This document shows positions 57,600-64,000 of a DNA stretch of 64,000 nucleotides, piece by piece. The notes beneath the pieces are model-generated. The model was not told the DNA's origin. It saw only the letters and a program-made list of their open reading frames with translations, and made no database searches. This stretch comes from Euborellia annulipes (lineage: Eukaryota; Arthropoda; Insecta; Dermaptera; Anisolabididae): assembly GCA_023213315.1 (NCBI GenBank), contig JAKCPI010005089.1, positions 124,001 through 188,000 of the forward strand, in the 5' to 3' direction. The translations under genes and the position numbers were made by a program. How positions within the stretch are numbered: position 1 is the stretch's first letter; every line of letters starts with the position of its first letter.

Positions 57600-57850
57600 T
57601 AGAGGTTTTTATCTTCTTCTTCTCTTCTGTCCTAGCCCTATTCCCGCGATGCGGGGTCGGCGGACCTCACTCTTTTCTTTCCAACCCTATCATGCGTTTT
57701 TGAGACCGGAAGAAATCGGACAGGCCGGCCCGTCGCACGGTCTGACGGTTGTTGAAAAGAGGAAGGGACAGACATACAAAGCCTGTCCCAGCTCGGGCAG
57801 CTCATGGTCGCCATCCACGTACCCACAAGAAGTGGGCCCCTGAGCGATAT
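57600..57850 (+). repeat. GC-richer dispersed repeat (GGTCGCCATCCACGTA family)
   Basis: It starts with a pyrimidine CTTCTTCTTCTC run, includes CCCGCGATGCGGGGTCGGCG, and ends with CTCATGGTCGCCATCCACGT before CAAGAAGTGGGCCCCTGAG. Its 3' part recurs at 60541-60598 and, diverged, at 5455-5555. Probably a LINE or SINE-related fragment. The overlapping open frames on both strands are not convincing genes. Confidence 0.45.
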
Positions 57851-57987
57851 TAGAGATTTTATAATGAAGGCTATTTTTTTTTACATAATTTCGATGCACC
57901 TTCTTCAGAACCTTAAATTACATAATACAAAACCTATGATAACAAAAAATTTTTTAGTTTCCACTACTCATCTTCATTCTCGAGGTA

Positions 57988-58195
57988 TAGTGATAGACAA
58001 TATTAAGTCCCACCCATACCTTTTCTACTTGTGATTATATCATTGTTTTTAAAAAAATATTATATATTTTTAATGGAAACTTTCATGGTTCAAACCTCGA
58101 AAATTTCCAATAAGTATTTTCAATTTCTATTATAAAAACAATTAAATAATCACAAGTAGAAAGCGCTTGGGTGGATTTAATATTGACCCTCACTG
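57988..58195. mobile_element. Tc1/mariner-type MITE with TA duplication
   Basis: Ends TAGTGATAGACAATATTAAG and CTTAATATTGACCCTCACTG-type inverses (right end TTTAATATTGACCCTCACTG), with TA at 57986-57987 and 58196-58197. The inner arms carry CTACTTGTGATTAT. The uninterrupted opposite arm at 57550 shows the pre-insertion sequence. Confidence 0.72.
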
Positions 58196-58240
58196 TACTA
58201 CCGAGTAAAGAAACACAGAATTCAGCATAAAATAATTGTT

Positions 58241-58558
58241 TAAGGTCAAATAAAAGATAATAAAATTCTTAGATATGGCAGTATGGCTTAGGACAGGGAT
58301 TGGCAAGCTTTATGAGCCTCTTTTAAAAGCAATAGGTAACATATTTCAAAAAGACAAAGCTAAATTACTTAACTCAGGGCCCTCATTCTTGAAGGAACCG
58401 ACCCTTAATGTAACTCGTTATTGCGGCCTGGTTGCCTATTCCTGATTAAGAAATATTACGCCACTTATTAAAAATTTTTAAAACTAAAACAATTTGTTTT
58501 AAACGAGATGATAAATTTCAAATACCCACAAACTGGGTTAAAAAAAGCAAACGTCGTA
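58241..58558. other. Gene-free stretch
   Basis: AT-rich with a mildly GC-richer part (58370-58440). Nothing supported. Confidence 0.35.
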
Positions 58559-58828
58559 GGACCCCCGCCAGGAACGAAGTTCCTCACGCCTTTTCTTCAA
58601 CTCCGAATATAATTTAATATGAATATTATTTAAAAAAGAAAAGAATTTAAAGTAAATTTTTTTTCTTTTTTAAATAATATAGAAAGAGATAGAAAATTCT
58701 CTAGAGCCGATGGGGGTTAGGCGTGGCAAGCCTCGCCTTCCTCCGCCGGAGCTCTGTAACGCTTTTTTGTTACGTGACGAATTCTGCCAATTCACCATAC
58801 TGTAAGCCGCGTAAAAGAACTTCGTTCC
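58559..58828. mobile_element. Short inverted-repeat element, GGAACGAAGTTCC family
   Basis: It starts GGACCCCCGCCAGGAACGAA and ends GAACTTCGTTCC, with an internal foldback (TTTAAAAAAGAAAAGAATTT). A second copy at 61917-62195 aligns over its length, including TTTTCTTCAACTCCGAATAT and GCCTCGCCTTCCTCCGCC. No transposase and no clear target duplication. Confidence 0.6.
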
Positions 58829-59340
58829 AAAATATCACGACTCTAATTATACCGACATTACTGTATATTATTAGAATCATTAAGATCGCAATAGGTGTAA
58901 AATTTCATCGAAATCAAAAATTATATAAGGGACATTTTATGTTTTTCAGTGGAATAATCCAGATATTATATACGTAGATATTTGTTGTTTTTTTTTTTTA
59001 AATTATCACTTCAATTTTAAAATTATTATTAAATAGATTAAAAGATGTTCAACTATATACACTTTTAGTAGTATTCAATATTGTAAGGAAAACTAGAAAA
59101 TTAATCTCATACACACTAGCTTAGATATTAATTTTCCAAAAAAAAAAAAAAAAAAAAAATTCAAAATCGCAAAATAAATTACAACTTTTATATTTAATGT
59201 ATAACATTATATATATCTATATATAATTTGATTTGTTTATATTTATAAAATAATTAGAATAGAATTTATTTATCATAAATTTCAACATTAACAATCTTTT
59301 CTCTTGACTGTGTCAAGTAAATCAGAAATTGTAAAATCAA
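58829..59340. other. Gene-free AT-rich stretch
   Basis: AT-rich with poly-A near 59139. Nothing supported. Confidence 0.4.
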
Positions 59341-59507
59341 CAAAGTGACGTCATTTATAGGTCTTTCAATTTTTAAAAAAATTTATTTTATTAAAAAATA
59401 TACATAAAAAAAGATTTTTTTTTTTGAAAATTTCAAAAAATAATTAGTTTGAAATCCCCCACCGGCCCCCCGCAAAAAAAATGTCAAACAAAAGTTAAAA
59501 TGACGTC
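59341..59507. mobile_element. hAT-type MITE, AGTGACGTCATTT variant
   Basis: Ends AGTGACGTCATTTATAGG and AAAATGACGTCACTG. It is related to the CAGTGGCGTCATTT family but carries a CRE-like TGACGTCA at each end. The flanking octamers do not match, so it is old or rearranged. Confidence 0.6.
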
Positions 59508-60130
59508 ACTGATAAGGTTATACATATAATTTATTAATACATATCAAAGACAGTGATTTTTTTTTTTTTTTATTAACTTTTTATAGAGAACCAGTGAAAA
59601 CTGCCCATCTCTTACGTTTTGATTGTCTCATTTTTTAAAAGATTTAACAAAAAAAAAAAAAAAAAAAAAACATTTTATATAAATTATTTTCGGGACTGCG
59701 GAACACCAAAAAAAAAAAAAAATGATAATAAAGTTTCGGAACTTGTTTCTGAGTTTTTTTTTATATAAACTGCTTTCTTTTTCATGGACTTAAGCGTTGT
59801 GACATCTCGGCTATAAATGGAACGCATTTAATCAGTTGCCCAAAAGTGAGGATTATGAAAATTTTGATTATAAGCATATTCAAGGAGAGAGGATAACATC
59901 TTTCAGGTGCTATTGTATTGTCAAAGGGCAGCAGCTACTAGAGTGAGTGGAAGGGAAGCAACTAATCATTCTGAAAGTTGCTAATTAATTAATCATAAGT
60001 GAAAGAAAATTGTTTTTCTGAAACAAATAAATAGTAAAAAAAAATTCTAAAAATAAAATCACTGATGTAATAACTCACAAATTTTTTAGATATATTTTGA
60101 TTTTGCAACAATGAGGACCTAAGAAGATAA
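59508..60130. other. Gene-free AT-rich stretch
   Basis: AT-rich with long poly-A and poly-T runs (59555-59570, 59649-59670). Nothing supported. Confidence 0.4.
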
Positions 60131-60262
60131 TAGATTTGTTCGATTAAGCGTCCGAAGGCGTCCGGCACATGCGCATTTAGGAAAAGTGTATTGTTTTTCG
60201 TTACTGCGCATGTGATCTTCCTCACTACGCATGCGCCGGACGTTTAATCGAACAAACCTATC
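60131..60262. mobile_element. Short foldback element with GCGCATGCGCA-type motif
   Basis: TTTGTTCGATTAAGCGTCCG faces CGGACGTTTAATCGAACAAA almost perfectly. The centre shares ACTGCGCATGTGATCTTCCT with 52154-52260. A partial duplication of the terminus (GTCCGAAGGCGTCCGG) is visible at the left end, and a stray TTCGATTAAGCG follows at 60273. Confidence 0.75.
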
Positions 60263-60414
60263 TATTCGATTAAGCGATGAAATTTTTAAAATGTTAATAA
60301 GAAATTTAGTCTCTTGTAGGAATTTTATAAACAATAATTTTTGCATTCATTTATTTGTAAGTCTATTAAGTGGTCAGGTCCCGACTTACACGAAACTCTT
60401 TTTGAGAATTTGAA

Positions 60415-60600
60415 TAAGAGAATAGAATAGAATAGTAGTTTATTTTAACGTCGGGCCAGAGCTAAAAAGCTCCATTTGCCCTCTATATAAGAATACACCT
60501 GGTATACAGAGAGAGAAAGGAAAGAAGTTATTGAAGAATTTAGCTCGGGTAACTCGTGGTCGCCATCCACGTACTCACTAGATGTGAGCCCCTGAGTTTC
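60415..60600 (-). repeat. LINE-like 3' end
   Basis: On the minus strand the sequence finishes in a TTCTATTCTATTCTATTCTC microsatellite, a common 3' signature of RTE/Jockey-like elements. It is preceded by CTCTGGCCCGACGTTAAAAT. The GGTCGCCATCCACGTACTCA repeat lies within it. Confidence 0.45.
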
Positions 60601-61083
60601 CCAAAATGTGGGTCGCGACGCGGACCGGGTCGTAGAAAAATTTTGCCGGATTGTAAAAACACAAAATTTTTTTTTGCAATTTTCGTGTATGAAATAAACA
60701 AACAAATAACTTGATTTTTATTAAAAAAAAAAAAAATTATTTTGTAAATAATTTTTTTTTTTTTTTTTCATAAGGTGGGCCTCGGAAAATTTTAAAACCG
60801 TATACCAGGCTGCGGTCAACAAAGTTTGTGAAAAGCTATTCATGATCTGGAATAATCTAAATTATTATCTTTATATTAGGACGCTGAAGTGCACGAGAGA
60901 CTCACAACTCACAAACTCATTCCAAAATAATTTTTAAAATAATACTTTTAGCTGGACGAATTTATTATTAAATAGACTATCAAATTTGAGCTATCCTTTT
61001 GAGATATTTCGTTGACAGGCACAGAGTGACACTATATTTTTTAGAGTGAGGTGGATAGCTGAGTAGATCTTGTAGAAAGGTAG
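60601..61083. other. Gene-free stretch
   Basis: A GC-richer CCAAAATGTGGGTCGCGACG segment at 60601 and TAAGGTGGGCCTCGG at 60771 look like repeat scraps. The rest is AT-rich. Confidence 0.35.
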
Positions 61084-61427
61084 AAAGAAAAGAGCTACGT
61101 TTATTTTGTTTATTAATCACTTCAAGTCGACCTTTCGGTCAGATATATGACAATCCTCAGGGCTGAAGCGTATCAATAAAATTCCTCACAATTGTGTAAA
61201 TTATTTATTGACATTTAATAAGGCGATTCAAGGTTAGATTGGAGTGAGGACTGAGATGGGAATCTAAACTTGACTCGCCTTATTAAATGTCAGTAAATAA
61301 TTTACACAATTGTGAGGAATTTTGTTGATACGCTTCAGTCCTGAGGATGGTCGTATATTTGACCGAAACGTCGGCTTGAAGTGATTAATAAACGAAATAA
61401 ACGTAGCCGCAATCGCTCTTTTCTTTC
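61084..61427. repeat. Foldback with CTGAGGATGGTC...GACCGAAACGTC core
   Basis: Arms of about 145 bp (61084-61226 and 61276-61427) run from AAAGAAAAGAGC inward to GACATTTAATAAGGCGA. The right arm carries CCTGAGGATGGTCGTATATT followed by GACCGAAACGTCGG. The left arm carries the inverse with substitutions. Related to 45424-45849. Confidence 0.7.
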
Positions 61428-61916
61428 TTCCTTACTACTATATTTTTTGCGAGCGGGAGGGGACCTCAATCATATAAGTTTTTTACTTTTGGACCCTCGT
61501 CTTCGTGCCCATCTACACCGCGAGTCTATACGATTAATTTAAAATATAATAAATAAGAGAATATTTATCGATTCCATGTCGCATATAGAAAAAAATTATA
61601 TTTCAACTCCTCTTCAAATATATTCTGTATATTTTTTTTTTTAAGTAGAAGAAAAAAAAATGTCTCACTGAGATGGGAAAGGTCAAATTTTAAAAATATA
61701 ATAATGCTTTTTAAGAGTTTTAATGAAAATAGATAAAAATTTTAAACATTTATCTACATATGTATATACCTATCAATACAATTTATTTATAAAATTTTTT
61801 ATAGAGGACAAAAATAAAAAATCTTTAATGATCCATACTTTCACGATTGTTATTATTAGAAATAAAAAACAGTAATCGTAGTTTAGTTAATTAATAATAC
61901 AAAAAGCAAGGTGTGG
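61428..61916. other. Gene-free AT-rich stretch
   Basis: Nothing supported apart from a GC-richer GAGCGGGAGGGGACC segment at 61452. Confidence 0.35.
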
Positions 61917-62195
61917 GGACCCCCGCCAGAAACGAAGTTCCTTACGCCTTTTCTTCAACTCCGAATATAATTTAATATAAATATTATTTAAAAAAGAAAA
62001 GAATTATTTATTTTTAAAACAAATTCTTTTCTTTTTTAAATAATATAGAAAAAGATAGAGAGAAAAAGAAATCTGTAGGGCTGGTGGGGGGTTCGGCTAG
62101 CCTCGCCTTCCTCCGCCTGTAACGCATTTTTGTTATTGTTGCTTTTTGTAACGTGACGTTTTTCTACCAATCACCGCTTAAAAGAGCTTCGTTCC
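61917..62195. mobile_element. Short inverted-repeat element, GGAACGAAGTTCC family, second copy
   Basis: Aligns with 58559-58828. It has a longer central foldback: AAAAGAAAAGAATTATTT faces AAATTCTTTTCTTTTTT. Confidence 0.6.
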
Positions 62196-62205
62196 AAAAA
62201 TATTA

Positions 62206-62316
62206 CAAACTACAATAAAATAACGTTTTAGTCACTATTTCTGCAGTCTTCATCAGGTGATGCATAAGCAATCTCAGTTATAGTGGTCGAAACGTTGTAT
62301 TTTATTGTAGTTAATA
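62206..62316. repeat. Small foldback with GGTCGAAACGTT core
   Basis: ACTACAATAAAATAACGTTT faces ACGTTGTATTTTATTGTAGT around a loop containing TTCATCAGGTGATGCAT. Same GAAACGTT module as the larger foldbacks. Confidence 0.55.
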
Positions 62317-62885
62317 ACATTTTTTGTAATATTAATTATTAAAAAAAAAATATATTGGAAATTTAAAATTCTAGCTTCCATTTATTTAACCTATTTCGAT
62401 GTTATCCGAAATTCGGATATTAGGTCCAATTTAACTCACTATGAAATTATTTACACAAACGAGATTGTTTTCTAAAATTTTTTTAATAAAGAAATGATTT
62501 CATAAAAATTTTAAGGAAGACTTTTTTTGAGAGGGGAAAAGTAGAGAAATGGAAATAAAATAATTTATTACTGGCTTGAGAAAAATTTTATATAAAAATT
62601 AATACAATATCTACCCTAAAATGGTGAATTGAAAATATATATGATTTATGAATATAAAAATAGCATTTTTAAATGATTTTTCATGAAACTGAAATGATCT
62701 TGTTCAAGGTAATCAAAAATAGAGCCGATTTAGCTACCTGGGAGACGCTTCATCATCATCTTAATCAATATTATCAAGAGAGAGAGAGAGAGTCTTTGAA
62801 ATTTTTTACGCGATTCTGTTAATATATCACATTAAACGAACAGCGTAGTCATGAGTGTAGTAAACCAAAATAATAAGATAAATAA
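62317..62885. other. Gene-free AT-rich stretch
   Basis: AT-rich with an (AG)n run near 62777. Nothing supported. Confidence 0.4.
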
Positions 62886-63730
62886 AAAAATCTGGTATGA
62901 CACAGTATACAACTTTCTCTTACCTTCCGTAATCGAAAGTTGTGTACTGTGCAGTGACACCAGATTTTTTTGTGTCGAGATATATTTAATTTCCAATAGC
63001 GCATTAGTTCTAAACTTGACCACTTCATAAGTAAAAAAAGGTAAAAAAGTCAATTAATTCAAAATTTCCATAGGCTCTGTGTATTTTAAATGTTGACTAC
63101 TTGAAATAAAGTATGGTTATTTTTCAAAATTTTAATCTCATATTTGGATATTTTATCCTAAATAAATACAAAATTTCATAAGATTTGGAAAATTTTTTTT
63201 AAAATTTGTAAAAATTTCCAAAGGGGACCGGACCCTGTTTTGAATCAAAATTTACATGCAAATAATTAACATTGACTCTATGGAAGGAAGAGCCGGAAAA
63301 TAATGAATTGGAAAAATCTTAAATACATCAGTAAAGTGTACTTCAGACAATTTTCACGAAAAATTTTACTTATATACTTTTTAAAGAGCATCTAAAAAAT
63401 AGTTGATTCATGAATTTTAATCAAAATCGTTACACTCAATTTGGAGATAATCGAAAAAAAACTGGAAAAGTAGTTCAGTAAACTACTTGGCCGATTTTGT
63501 TCAAAAGCTTATTTTAACTGTACCTATCTTAAATAGAAAATTTCAAGCTCGAGGTTCATGACTTTAATGCTTAAAATCGTTGCACACACACTCACACACG
63601 CACAGACTATCACACAGACCAATTCGCAGGACCCACTTTTTTGGACTCACGGGACCTCAAAACGTGCGTATGTATACCCATCAAAATCTCGACAACGAAT
63701 TTTTGACATGGTTTCAAGAGAAAGTAAAAT
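62886..63730 (+). repeat. R1 interspersed repeat, most complete copy
   Basis: It starts with the imperfect palindrome AAAAATCTGGTATGACACAG ... GTGCAGTGACACCAGATTTT. It then has TGTCGAGATATATTTAATTT, TTGACCACTT, AGAGCCGGAAAATAATGAAT, CCGATTTTGTTCAAAAGCTT, a CACACACAC run, ACTTTTTTGGACTCACGGGA and AATCTCGACAACG, and ends TTTCAAGAGAAAGTAAAA. No protein is encoded. The hairpin head and AGAGAAAGTA end define a family of about 845 bp with at least six longer copies in this window. Its class is not clear. Confidence 0.7.
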
Positions 63731-64000
63731 ATTCTAACTTAACAACAAATGTAAATGTTTAGCCCCCCCCCCCCTCTCCCCGCCTTCCCTTTGTCCCATT
63801 CTAATTATTTCACCACTCATTTTCAGGATGAACCCCAAAATATTGGTACGAATGCACCACTGCTTTAAACAGTCAAAAGTGGATTAAAATTTTTGACTTT
63901 TTCTCCATCTACTTCAAAATTTTTAACGTTCAATTGTTTGTTTATTAATTATCAGAAATGATAATATTAAATACCTGTATTTTATTAAATTTTTTGAAAT
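63731..64000. other. Gene-free stretch at window end
   Basis: Poly-C at 63763 then AT-rich sequence. Nothing supported. Confidence 0.35.

Larger units (their letters stand above)
57519..58240. repeat. Inverted repeat of about 62-bp arms, right arm split by a MITE
   Basis: The left arm (57523-57584) reads ATGCTGAATTCTGTGGTTTC and continues to GAAGATGAGTAGTGGAAA. Its inverse lies at about 57958-57987 and 58196-58228, interrupted by 57988-58195. The DNA between the arms holds the GC-richer repeat at 57600-57850. Confidence 0.7.

Noticed and set aside
57638..57899. Several overlapping frames on both strands near 57.7 kb
   Set aside because: They lie in a dispersed GC-richer repeat also seen at 60.5 kb and share no protein motif.
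1..64000. CRISPR arrays, bacterial operons or prophage genes
   Set aside because: Repeats are tandem satellites, microsatellites or transposon ends. Introns, numt and SINEs show a eukaryotic nuclear genome.

Overview
This is AT-rich nuclear DNA from an animal, most likely an arthropod. It shows spliced genes with GT-AG introns, a nuclear copy of mitochondrial cox1 that reads in the invertebrate mitochondrial code, a mariner relic, many short hAT-type and Tc1/mariner-type non-autonomous elements, tRNA-derived SINEs and LINE fragments. A parasitic copepod is my best guess, but this is an impression and not a proof. I found no bacterial or organellar operon, rRNA, CRISPR array or complete tRNA.

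Only two protein-coding loci are well supported. On the minus strand, 9288 to 8887 is the first coding exon of an SLC12-family cation-chloride cotransporter (Na-K-Cl type), with a TATA- and GAGA-bearing upstream region near 9600-9790. On the plus strand, 39378-45170 is a complete three-exon gene for a 1225-residue chromatin-type protein: an N-terminal PWWP domain, one AT-hook, one C2H2 zinc finger and a long disordered tail with SPxK repeats.

Layout: 1-8500 is a mosaic of copies of one interspersed family (called R1 here), SINEs, a reverse transcriptase scrap and TA-flanked foldback elements. 8515-8694 is the cox1 numt. 8887-9790 is the cotransporter exon and its promoter. 10600-12440 holds three hAT-type elements, each with a visible 8-bp target duplication (one of them diverged). 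12540-36900 is the most unusual part: two arms of about 4.4-4.9 kb in inverted orientation around a loop of about 15 kb. Both arms and the loop carry small exon-like blocks with good splice signals. The blocks lie on the plus strand on the left and on the minus strand on the right, so the two sets point towards a GC-rich, CpG-rich palindromic patch at 25078-25320 near the centre of symmetry. Several loop blocks are diverged copies of each other. After the PWWP gene, 45424-64000 returns to transposon mosaic: large foldbacks, a mariner relic with a nested hAT element, further nested hAT elements, R1 copies and LINE tails.

The coding genes show no common pathway. The coherent theme is repeated duplication and nested insertion. 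Empty sites preserved in sister copies let several of these events be ordered in time. The inverted exon array at 12.5-37 kb is the best candidate for something not yet described.
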